Source: Verrucomicrobiia bacterium
Lineage (GTDB): Bacteria; Verrucomicrobiota; Verrucomicrobiia; Limisphaerales; UBA11358
Assembly: GCA_031290985.1 (NCBI GenBank)
Contig: JARLJW010000092.1
Location: 1 to 64,000, forward strand
Direction of reading: 5' to 3'
Length of the DNA: 64,000 nt
Program-made: the position numbers and the translations under genes
The notes under the pieces: model-generated
Database searches by the model: none
The model's input: only the letters and a program-made list of their open reading frames with translations
Told to the model about the DNA's origin: nothing
In this document: piece after piece, positions 1-8,600 of the stretch
Numbering within the stretch: position 1 is the stretch's first letter
How the letters are laid out: every line of letters begins with the position of its first letter

Positions 1-1
1 C

Positions 2-112
2 AGTCTCTTCTCGGCAACCAAGCGCAAGGCGCGAGGCTACCGTTCCACAGAGTATCAGACCGCCATGCTCTACTTCGTAGCGGGCAAGTTAGAAATCCCA
101 TATTATAGTTAA
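2..112 (+). mobile_element. 3' end of a transposase gene, cut by the window edge
   Basis: An open frame enters from the left edge and stops at a TAA at 110-112, giving a 36-residue tail that contains KRKARGYRSTEY and ends in KLEIPYYS. A basic KRxARGYR segment close to the C-terminus resembles the tails of ISL3-like DDE transposases, but the piece is too short to assign a family firmly. The frame ends 8 bp from the stop codon of the oppositely oriented nuclease frame, which suggests that the right end of the insertion sequence lies around 113-140 and forms that gene's new 3' end. Confidence 0.5.
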
Positions 113-119
113 CTACCCA

Positions 120-1040
120 TTACAAACGTCGAGGAACCCTATTCTTCCGTTTTTCCAAGATTTGATACAATAAGCGCTGCACATGTTCCTGTGCCACGAT
201 CAAACCTGTTTGGAGCGTGGAGAAAGCAAGTTGAAGCTTCGTGTCGGGCACTAAAGAATTCACTGCGATCAGAACTTCTTGGAGGCTCTTCCAAACCTGC
301 TGGTTAAGCCCGTCAGGCTCATCATCAGAATTCAAATATGATGCGACGGTCGCAACCGTTTTGTCTAATTTTCCGCATAGCTCTCCAATTCTCGCAAAAA
401 AAGCCGATGATTGGGCTAACGCATCAAAGTATTGCGCCAATGGTAGCTCGAAATGTAAGCTTTTTGTATAACGTTCGTCGGCGAGCAATACGGATGCAGC
501 TATGTTCTGCTTGAACCAATCAGCATCCATCGCGGGCGTGTTGAACCAAAACCAGCAACGCCCTTGATGTTCCGGCTTGCTAAGCCTCAGTAACAATTCG
601 TGTTCATCCCATAGAACAAACTCAATTGTCCTTCCACGATCTTCTGCCCATCGCATCCATTTCGCTTGGTAATTTTTCCACTGTTGAGCGGCCGTAATCT
701 CATCAGGTTTTCGCGAATCCGGGAATTTAAATGGGATGCAGAAAAAATATTTCGTCAGTTTGGGGTGCCCTTCGAGCGCTTTCTTCACAGATTCATCGCA
801 TTGCTCCCACCGTTTTTTGCTGATGCCATCCGTGAAATATTTGGCCTGCCAACCCCACTCCTCACCGGTTGGTAGAACCCAATAACATTCAATGCCAGAA
901 TCAGGCCTTCCCTTTGAAAAAAACTTAGAATTTTCTGGCACCATTTCAGAGTGTGCAAATTGGCAGCACAATTCTTCGAAGGCATCCCATTGAGAGCCAT
1001 TCCACTTTCTGATTTCCAACCATGAAACCGGTGGCATCAC
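120..1040 (-). CDS. Mrr-like PD-(D/E)xK nuclease module, probably a truncated defence protein
   Basis: The 306-residue protein begins with a region that fits the PD-(D/E)xK/Mrr fold: GRPDSGIE (D47, E51) followed by WGWQAKYF (Q65, K67), the usual D...(E/Q)xK metal-site pattern. No signal peptide or membrane segment is visible. From what I know of the family, such modules often sit at the N-terminus of much larger NTPase (STAND or AAA type) antiphage proteins. Here the chain ends after a helical stretch with the short tail KNRVPRRL and no NTPase motifs. The stop codon lies 8 bp from a converging transposase end, so truncation by IS insertion is likely (inference). The region looks richer in A+T than the genes downstream. 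It may be inactive or may persist as a stand-alone nuclease. Confidence 0.6.
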   Translation of the reverse strand: MMPPVSWLEIRKWNGSQWDAFEELCCQFAHSEMVPENSKFFSKGRPDSGIECYWVLPTGEEWGWQAKYFTDGISKKRWEQCDESVKKALEGHPKLTKYFFCIPFKFPDSRKPDEITAAQQWKNYQAKWMRWAEDRGRTIEFVLWDEHELLLRLSKPEHQGRCWFWFNTPAMDADWFKQNIAASVLLADERYTKSLHFELPLAQYFDALAQSSAFFARIGELCGKLDKTVATVASYLNSDDEPDGLNQQVWKSLQEVLIAVNSLVPDTKLQLAFSTLQTGLIVAQEHVQRLLYQILEKRKNRVPRRL

Positions 1041-1091
1041 AAAAGGGTACCAACCTCATCCTCCAAAAGAAAGTAATCCCATTTCCCGGCG

Positions 1092-1138
1092 TGTGGCCAT
1101 TTCATGCCTCATGACAGATTCGCAACCCGGCTTATCTT
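1092..1138 (+). promoter_or_regulatory. Promoter with palindromic operator, copy 1
   Basis: TGTGGC (1092-1097), an 8-bp spacer and GCCTCA (1106-1111) form an inverted repeat with one mismatch. ATGACA (1111-1116) fits a -35 box and TATCTT (1133-1138) a -10 box, with a 16-bp gap. The lectin-like gene starts 50 bp downstream at 1189. Two nearly identical modules occur at 5493 and 13072. Confidence 0.6.
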
Positions 1139-1188
1139 TTAGCCAAATCCTGAACACCCGGTCTCATTTTTATTTTGTCAGTTCCATC

Positions 1189-1722
1189 ATGAAATGGAAG
1201 TTGTTCGCCTGCGTGGCGTTGTTCCTCTGCACCGCGTTGCGCGCGTCGGCGGATTCTGCCACCAATTCTCCGCTCGCGTCAGCGCCCAAGTCCTACCAGA
1301 TCCGCAACGTCAAATATGCCGACCTCCTCCGGCCGGAGGACGCCAACAACGCCAATGGCACGCGCCTCGTCCTGTATCCCGCGCAACCGTGGAAGTGCAT
1401 GACCTGGAAACTGCTCCCTGCCGGCGCGGACACGTTTCAGGTGCGGAACCATTTCACGTCCAAAACCTTCGCGGGCAGTTCCACGAACGACGTGGCCCCC
1501 GTCGTGCAGGTGCCGTTCGCCAAGGATGCCGCCGCGCGCCCGGTGTGGCATTTCATCAAATTGAATGACGGCGGCTACGAAATCACCGATCCCAAAACCG
1601 GCCGCGTGTTGACCGCGGAAAAAGAGCGCGGCTCGCCGAAGATCACCCTCGAACCCTGGCACGACCAGCCCGAGCAAAAGTGGGAACTGATCGAGATCGA
1701 CCCCGCTACGCTGACCATGTGA
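1189..1722 (+). CDS. Secreted ricin-type beta-trefoil (lectin-like) protein
   Basis: The 177-residue protein starts at the ATG that gives a clean signal peptide (KWKLFACVALFLCTALRASA); upstream in-frame codons would put a non-signal sequence in front of it. The mature part has the spacing of ricin-type sugar-binding modules: YQIRN near the start, NGTRLVLYP, WKLLPAG, FQVRNHFTSK, YEITDPKTGRVL and a final QKWELIEID, i.e. repeats of the form I-x-N...G..L...W. It probably binds carbohydrate in the periplasm or outside the cell. It lies 31 bp before a GH2 gene and shares the operator-bearing promoter at 1092, so the two are probably co-transcribed, with the lectin holding or concentrating substrate for the enzyme. 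No catalytic motif is visible. Confidence 0.7.
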   Translation: MKWKLFACVALFLCTALRASADSATNSPLASAPKSYQIRNVKYADLLRPEDANNANGTRLVLYPAQPWKCMTWKLLPAGADTFQVRNHFTSKTFAGSSTNDVAPVVQVPFAKDAAARPVWHFIKLNDGGYEITDPKTGRVLTAEKERGSPKITLEPWHDQPEQKWELIEIDPATLTM

Positions 1723-1753
1723 GCGTAATGGCAGCCCGCCAAGAATTGTTTTT

Positions 1754-4700
1754 ATGAAGTTACCCGGATTGTTTGCCGTGTGCGCCGGCCTCGCGCTGTT
1801 CGCCTGCCTTGCGGCATCCACCGCCTCCGCCTGGCAACTGCAAACCGCGCCCATCGTCACCAGTTGGGCGCAACTCGTGGATACCAATAATCCGTTGCCC
1901 GAATATCCGCGTCCCCAGATGGTCCGCACAAACTGGCTCAGTTTGAATGGCCTCTGGCAGTTCCAGGCCGGCGCCACCAACGACCCCGTGCCCACCAACC
2001 AGACGCTCGCCGGCGACATCCTCGTGCCGTACCCGATGGAATCCGCGCTCTCCGGCGTCGCCGAATATCATCTGTTCTCCTGGTATCGCCGCACGTTCAC
2101 CGTGCCGCCTGCGTGGAGCGGGCAGCGCATCCTCCTGCACTTCGATGCCGTCGACTGGCAATCGCAGGTCTACCTCAACGGCCAGAGCGTCGGCATCCAC
2201 AAAGGCGGTTACGACGCCTTCACCTACGACGTCACCCCGTACCTCACCGGCAGCGGCCCGCAGGAATTGATTGTGCGCGTGTACAACGCCGTGGACTTTG
2301 CCGGCGAGCCGCGCGGCAAGCAGACCTTGTTTCAAGGCGGCATCATGTACACGTCTTCCACCGGTATCTGGCAGCCCGTGTGGCTCGAACCCGTCCCCGC
2401 CACCAGCATCAGCGATATCAAACTCATCCCGGACGTCGACAACAGCCGCCTCAACATCTCCGTCGCCATTTCCGGTCCCACCAACGGTGTCATCGTGAAC
2501 GCCATCGCGCGCAGCGGCGGCATCCTCATCAATACCATCGCCGGCGCGCCCGGCTTGACCAATTTTGCGCTGCCCATTCCCAGCCCCAACTTGTGGAGCC
2601 CCACCAATCCGTTCCTGTACGACCTCACCGTCACGCTCTCCAACGCCACGAGCACCATTGATTCCGTCGGCAGCTATTTTGGTATGCGCAAAATCAGCCT
2701 CGCGACGAACGGCAACCAGATCAAGATTTTGCTGAACAACCAGTTTGTCTTCGAGTTCGGCCCGCTCGATCAAGGCTTCTGGCCCGATGGCCTCTACACC
2801 GCGCCCACCGACGACGCGCTTAAGAGCGACATCGAGCAGGAAAAAGCCCTCGGCTTTAACATGGTGCGCAAGCACATCAAGGTCGAACGCCAGCGCTGGT
2901 ATTATTGGGCGGACAAGCTCGGCATCCTCGTCTGGCAGGACATGCCCAGCGTCAATTCCTACACCGGCACGCCGCAGACCATCGACACCAACCAGTTCGA
3001 AACCGAACTCGTGCGCCTGGTGCAAAATCATTGGAACCATCCCGCCATCATCATGTGGGTCGTGTTCAATGAATCCCAGGGCCAGCACGACACCACGCTG
3101 TTGGTGCCCGAAGTCAAAGCCCTCGACCCCTCGCGCCTCGTCAATCAAGCCAGCGGCGGCGACTACTTTGGCGTCGGCGACATCTACGATAATCACAGCT
3201 ACCCCGATCCCGGCGCGCCGACCAGCACCACGCAGGCGAATGTCGATGGCGAATTTGGCGGCATCGGCCTGGGCATCACCAATCACACTTGGGCCGCAGG
3301 GTGGGGCTACGTCGCCGCCGCGAATGGCGATGACCAGGCCGCGAAGTTCGAAGTCTTTTGCGGCGAGCTTGCCGGCGATGTCCAGAACACCGGCTTGAAC
3401 GCCGCTGTCTACACCGAGATCACGGATGTCGAAACGGAATTGAACGGCCTCTACACCTACGACCGCGCCGTGCGCAAACCGGACCTGCGCCGGATGCAGG
3501 CCGCCATTCTCTCCGCGAGCGTGCCGCCCGTCATGACCACCGTGGTGCCCACCTCGCAAAGCGGCGGGCTTACGTGGCAGTACGTCACCAGCGCCCCGGC
3601 CGCCAATTGGTACACGACCGGTTTCGATGCCTCGGCGTGGAGCAGCGGCTCCGCCGGTTTCGGGGCCGGCGATCCGCCGAACACATCCGGCCTCGTCCGC
3701 ACGGCGTGGAATAACTCCGACATCTGGCTCCGCCGCACCGTCAATCCCGGCGCACTCACCACGCAGCAGATCAGCAATCTCGTCTTCTCCGTTTATCACG
3801 ATGAAGACGTGGAGATTTACGTCAACGGCGTGCTTGCCGCCAGCGCCAGCGGTTACACCACGGCGTACACGTACCTGGCGCTGAACGCCGCCGGCCAGGC
3901 CGCCCTCATCCCCAACGCCAGCAACCTGCTCGCCGTGCATTGTCATCAGACGGGCGGGGGACAGTACATCGACGTCGGCCTCTCCGTCCGCAGCAACGCC
4001 ACTGCCGCCTTGCCGTCGCCGCCCGCCGTTCCCGCCAACGTCATCCTCGGTGCCGGCCAGTACGGCGTATCAGTTGGGTGGAGCACCGTGACCAATGCCG
4101 CCACGTACAATCTCAAGCGTTCCACCGTCAGCGGCGGTCCATACACGAACGTCGTTGTCGCGCCGATGAATGCCGGCACCGACAACACGGTCACCAACCG
4201 CACCACCTATTACTATGTTGTATCTGCCGTGAACGCCGCCGGCGAGAGCGCCAACTCCGCCGAGGTCAGCGTCACCACCGCTCCGCCCGTCGTGCCGCCG
4301 CTGCCTCAGTTGACCACCTGGTTCAAGGCCGATGCCATCACCGGCCTCGTCAATGGCGCGGCGGTTTCGCTGTGGCCCGATGCCAGCGGCCAGGGCGACA
4401 ACGCCACGCAGACCACCGCCGGCCAGATGCCCAAGTACGTCACCGGCGCCATCAACGGCCTGCCCGTCGTCCGCTTCAATTCCACCAACCAGACCAGCCT
4501 CGCTTTTCCGCGCACCATCTCCGGCGACTTCACCCTCATCTGCGTTTTCCGGAGCACGCAGGGCCTCAATACCGGCACGCTCTACTTCCAAGGCGCGGGC
4601 CTCGTCAGCGGCGAAGTGTCCGGTGTGGTGAATGATTTCGGCACCTGCCTCTTCGCCGACGGCACCCTCTGCGCCGGCACCGGCAACCCGGATGTCGCCG

Positions 4701-5476
4701 TCAATTCCGGCCCCGGCTTCAACAATGGCGCGCCGCACATCTTCACCTTCACGCGCAAACGCGCCACCGGCGGCATCGCCCTCTACGTCGATGGCGCGCT
4801 CGCCGGCACCACCACCGGCAGCACCGCCTCCTTGACCGCGCCCTCCGCGCTCGTCCTCGGCGCGCAGCAGACGCTCCAGTATTATCTCAATGGCGACATC
4901 GCCGAAGTGAAGATCTACAACGCCGCCCTGGCCGACGCCGACCGCCTCACGGATGAAGGCTCGCTCCGGTGCAAATACAATCTCGGCTCCGGCGTCCTGC
5001 CCCCGGCGCCCGGCGGCCTCCTCGCCGCCGCCGGCAACCGGCGCGTGCAGTTGAGCTGGAACCCCGTCGTCGGCGCCAACAGCTACAACGTTTTTTCCGC
5101 CACGAATTCCGCCGGACCATTCACGGCTTGCGCGGGCGTCCTGACCACGACAAATTTTACCGACCTCAATGCCAGCAATGGCGTCACGAATTATTACCAG
5201 GTCGTGGCCGTGAGCAGTTGCGGTGCGGGTGCCCGTTCGCCCACCGCCGCCGTGCTGCTGCCGTTGCCCATGCTCGGCGTGAATTTTACCGGCGGTTCAC
5301 TGAACCTGAACTGGCCGGCGTGGGCCGATGATTGGAAATTATATAAGGCCACCAACCTCATGCCGCCCATCGCCTGGCAGTTGGTGACCAATGTCGCGAC
5401 CGGCACGAACGGATCATTTATGCTGGGTTTGCCGCAAAGTACGACGGCGCAATTCTACCGGCTAACCAGCCCTTGA
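1754..5476 (+). CDS. GH2-family glycoside hydrolase with FN3, LamG and C-terminal domains
   Basis: The 1240-residue exported enzyme has a signal peptide ending near STASA. Residues about 35-320 form the GH2 jelly roll and Ig-like domains (LSLNGLWQFQAG, SWYRRTFTVP, YLNGQSVGIHKGGYDAF). About 320-590 form the TIM barrel, with the likely acid/base E440 in VVFNESQGQHD and the likely nucleophile E500 in DGEFGG. Family activities include beta-galactosidase, beta-mannosidase and beta-glucuronidase; the sequence alone does not choose between them. About 590-745 is a beta-sandwich module with the signature HCHQTGGGQYIDVG, also found in the proteins at 14049 and 16633. FN3 (about 755-845), LamG (about 850-1070), a second FN3 and a tail ending QFYRLTSP follow. 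The first 745 residues closely resemble the GH2 at 16633, so the two are paralogues. Confidence 0.9.
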   Translation: MKLPGLFAVCAGLALFACLAASTASAWQLQTAPIVTSWAQLVDTNNPLPEYPRPQMVRTNWLSLNGLWQFQAGATNDPVPTNQTLAGDILVPYPMESALSGVAEYHLFSWYRRTFTVPPAWSGQRILLHFDAVDWQSQVYLNGQSVGIHKGGYDAFTYDVTPYLTGSGPQELIVRVYNAVDFAGEPRGKQTLFQGGIMYTSSTGIWQPVWLEPVPATSISDIKLIPDVDNSRLNISVAISGPTNGVIVNAIARSGGILINTIAGAPGLTNFALPIPSPNLWSPTNPFLYDLTVTLSNATSTIDSVGSYFGMRKISLATNGNQIKILLNNQFVFEFGPLDQGFWPDGLYTAPTDDALKSDIEQEKALGFNMVRKHIKVERQRWYYWADKLGILVWQDMPSVNSYTGTPQTIDTNQFETELVRLVQNHWNHPAIIMWVVFNESQGQHDTTLLVPEVKALDPSRLVNQASGGDYFGVGDIYDNHSYPDPGAPTSTTQANVDGEFGGIGLGITNHTWAAGWGYVAAANGDDQAAKFEVFCGELAGDVQNTGLNAAVYTEITDVETELNGLYTYDRAVRKPDLRRMQAAILSASVPPVMTTVVPTSQSGGLTWQYVTSAPAANWYTTGFDASAWSSGSAGFGAGDPPNTSGLVRTAWNNSDIWLRRTVNPGALTTQQISNLVFSVYHDEDVEIYVNGVLAASASGYTTAYTYLALNAAGQAALIPNASNLLAVHCHQTGGGQYIDVGLSVRSNATAALPSPPAVPANVILGAGQYGVSVGWSTVTNAATYNLKRSTVSGGPYTNVVVAPMNAGTDNTVTNRTTYYYVVSAVNAAGESANSAEVSVTTAPPVVPPLPQLTTWFKADAITGLVNGAAVSLWPDASGQGDNATQTTAGQMPKYVTGAINGLPVVRFNSTNQTSLAFPRTISGDFTLICVFRSTQGLNTGTLYFQGAGLVSGEVSGVVNDFGTCLFADGTLCAGTGNPDVAVNSGPGFNNGAPHIFTFTRKRATGGIALYVDGALAGTTTGSTASLTAPSALVLGAQQTLQYYLNGDIAEVKIYNAALADADRLTDEGSLRCKYNLGSGVLPPAPGGLLAAAGNRRVQLSWNPVVGANSYNVFSATNSAGPFTACAGVLTTTNFTDLNASNGVTNYYQVVAVSSCGAGARSPTAAVLLPLPMLGVNFTGGSLNLNWPAWADDWKLYKATNLMPPIAWQLVTNVATGTNGSFMLGLPQSTTAQFYRLTSP

Positions 5477-5492
5477 ACCACGTGTGCTACAT

Positions 5493-5539
5493 TGTGGCCA
5501 TTTCATGCCACATGACACTTTCTGAAACTGATTTAATGT
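5493..5539 (+). promoter_or_regulatory. Promoter with palindromic operator, copy 2
   Basis: TGTGGC (5493-5498) and GCCACA (5507-5512) form perfect 6-bp inverted arms around an 8-bp spacer. ATGACA (5512-5517) fits a -35 box and TAATGT (5534-5539) a -10 box, with a 16-bp gap. The strand-repeat gene starts at 5636, leaving a leader of roughly 90 bases. The operator ends where the -35 box begins, so a bound regulator would either touch or block RNA polymerase. Confidence 0.65.
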
Positions 5540-5635
5540 TATTACCAATATCCCAAAGCCAAAGTTGTCCCCACCCACCCGTGGTATCGACTTGGATCAC
5601 GGATGCCGAACTGTAAATAAAACCAAACAGACCCA

Positions 5636-8600
5636 ATGAAAATCCCCACAACCTCACGACTCGCCCGCATCTCCCAGGCCGGTGTTTTGACGCTGGCCTT
5701 GCTGGCTGCTTCCAGCAGCGCAATCTACGCCACTGACATCACTTGGAGCGGCGGGACGGCGGAATATACCAATGCCACGGACTGGACCGGCGGAGTGGTT
5801 CCCGGCGGCGGCGACAATGCCATCAATGACAACGGCAGCGCGAACGTGGTGCAGATCCTTGGCACGGATCCAACTTGGACCGTGAATGACATCCGGGCCG
5901 CCAATGGGGGCGGCACCACGGGCGCATTTTACCAAAACGGTTCGGCCGTGACTCTCGGCGGCTGGTTCCGCCTCGGGATCGGCGCCGGGGCCACCGGCAC
6001 CTATACCCTGCACAGCGGGAACATCCAGATCAACAACGACCGCCTTAACGTCGGTGAACTGGGCACGGGCATTCTGAACATTGATGGCGGCACGATCACG
6101 GGCCCCAACAACCAGTTCGCGCTGGCGGACGGCCCCACTGGTGCCAGCGGCACGGTCAATCAGACCGGCGGCACGGTCAACTCCGGCGGCGAACTATGGG
6201 TCGGCGCCAATAATGCCGGCTCGGGTGGCAATGGCGCGGTCGGTGTTTACAATTTAAGCGGCGGCGTGTTGAACATCAACAACTGGGTCGCCATCGGCCG
6301 CAATGGCACCACCGGCACCATCAACATGAGCGGCGGCAACTTCAACAAAAACAACAACGGACAATTCCTGGTCGCCACCGGCAACGGCAGCATCGGCACC
6401 TTCATCCAGGGCGGCGGCAACCTCGTCGTGCAAAGCGAATTTCGGGTTCCCGATGGTGGCGACGGCTCGACTTTGGGCACCTACAATATCAGCAACAGTG
6501 CCACCTTGGTGGTCAATAACTGGCTCGCCATCGGTCGCAGCGGCGGCGTGGGTGTCGCCAACATCACCGGTGGTTCCGTCACCAAGACCGGCACCGGTTC
6601 CGACCATCTGGACGTGGGTGCGGGCGGCCCTGGCACGGTCAATCAGACCGGCGGCGCGGTGACCAACCTGACCAGCGATACTTGGATCGGTGAAAACTCT
6701 GCCGGCACTTGGAATCTCAACGGTGGCGTCGATAACTTCGCCGCCGTGCACCTCGCGCAGGTCTCGGGCGGCAGCGGTAAATTGTATTTGAACGGCGGTA
6801 CGTTCATCACCACGGAATTGACCACGGGCAACCCGGCCGCGGGCAGCCAGGTGATCTTCAACGGCGGCACGCTCGTCGCCAGTGCCAGCAACCTGCACTT
6901 CATGCACGACATCACCTTTGCCGGCATCAGTGCCGGTGGCGCGATCATCGATACCGCGGGCAATAATATCACCATCCCGCAGGAGATCGACGACAACGGC
7001 GGCGGCGGCCTCACGAAGAACGGGGCGGGTACGCTCACGCTGACGGGTCCTAATACTTACACCGGCCCGACCGTGGTCAACAACGGAGCGCTGGCGCTCA
7101 CCACCAGTCCCACCGGTCCCACCGGCCAGGGTGATTATACGGTCGCTGGCGGTGCCCAATTGAGTCTCGCCGTCCAAGGTCTCAATGACCAGTTGACCGT
7201 CGGCAACCTCACCTTTGGCAGTGGCGCCCCCGTCCTCAACCTTGATCTGGGAGCCTACGGCAACCCGTCCGTTGGCTCCGGCCCCGTGAACGTGCTCGGC
7301 GCGCTGACGGTCGGCGGCACGGCGATTGTTAATATCGCCGATGCGTTGCCGCAAATCGGCCAGTTTCCGTTGATCCAATTCGCATCCACGACCGGTGCGG
7401 GCAGCTTCGTGCTCGGGAGCTTGCCGCTCGGCGTCGGCGCCTACCTCAGTAATAACGTAAGTTCCGTTGATCTCGTCATCACCAACGTAAACCTGCCGCG
7501 CTGGGAAGGCCTGGCCGGCGGCAATTGGGATGTTAACCTGACCACGAACTGGATCAACATTGGCACGGGCTTGCCCGCCTTCTTCAATAATGGCAACGCG
7601 GTTTTGTTCAATGATCAGGCCCTGGGAACGACCACGGTAAACCTGGTCGCCACCGTCAGTCCCGCCAGTGTGACCTTCAATAATAATAGCGCCGTTTATT
7701 CGCTCGTCGGCTCGGGCAAAATCAGCGGCGCTACCGGCCTCAGCCTGCAAGGCACCGGCACCGCCAACCTCCTCAACACCGGCGGCAACAACTTTACCGG
7801 CCCGGTGGTCATCTCCGGCGGCGTCTTGGCGGTGACCAATCTTGCCAACGGCGGTTCGCCGAGTGCGATTGGTGCCTCTTCCGCTAATCCGACAAATTTG
7901 GTGTTGAATGGCGGTAATCTAACCTACTCCGGGCCGGCCGCGACGATCAATCGCGGCTATCTGACGGAGCAGACGAACAGCTCCCTCACCACCGTGAGCA
8001 ACCTGACCTTGACCGGCACTGCCAACGCCACGCAATTTGGCGGATTGACCAAAACTGGCAACGCCCAGCTCAGCTACCAGGGCATCGGCTCCAATGTCCT
8101 CTCTGGTTCGGGCTCCCTGGGCTACAGCGTGCAGGCCGGCTCGGTTCTGTTTGACGGATCCGGTGGCGGCCAAACCAACCTGGTGCAAAATGGTTTCAAT
8201 GTGGTCGGTGCCGCGGGTGTGGCGTCGGTCATCGTCACCAACGCGACCGTCACCACGACCGGCGATATGAGCCTGGGCAATGTTCCCAGCACCGCGGGAA
8301 CGTTGACCTTGAACAATGGCGCCACGTTGAACGTCGGCTCATGGTTTACGCTCTCCGACTCGGCGGGTTCAACCGGCACCTGCACCTTGAACAGCGGCAG
8401 CACCTTGAACGTAAACAACGGCCGGCTCTTCTTGTGCTCGAACAAGGGCACCTACGACATCCTTAACATCAATGGCGGCACCATCAACAAGTCCGGCGAC
8501 TACTTTGCCGTCGTCAACGGCGGCTGGAATGGCGTCGGCGCCCGCACCGGCGTGGTCAACCAGGTCAGCGGCACGGTCAACAGCTCTTCCGAGTGTTGGA

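Noticed and set aside
1092-1116. Reading the TGTGGC...GCCACA module as a sigma-54 (-24/-12) promoter
   Set aside because: The GG and GC pairs do not have the required 10-bp spacing in a TGGCAC-N5-TTGC context, and the ATGACA/TAnnnT pair gives a better standard promoter.
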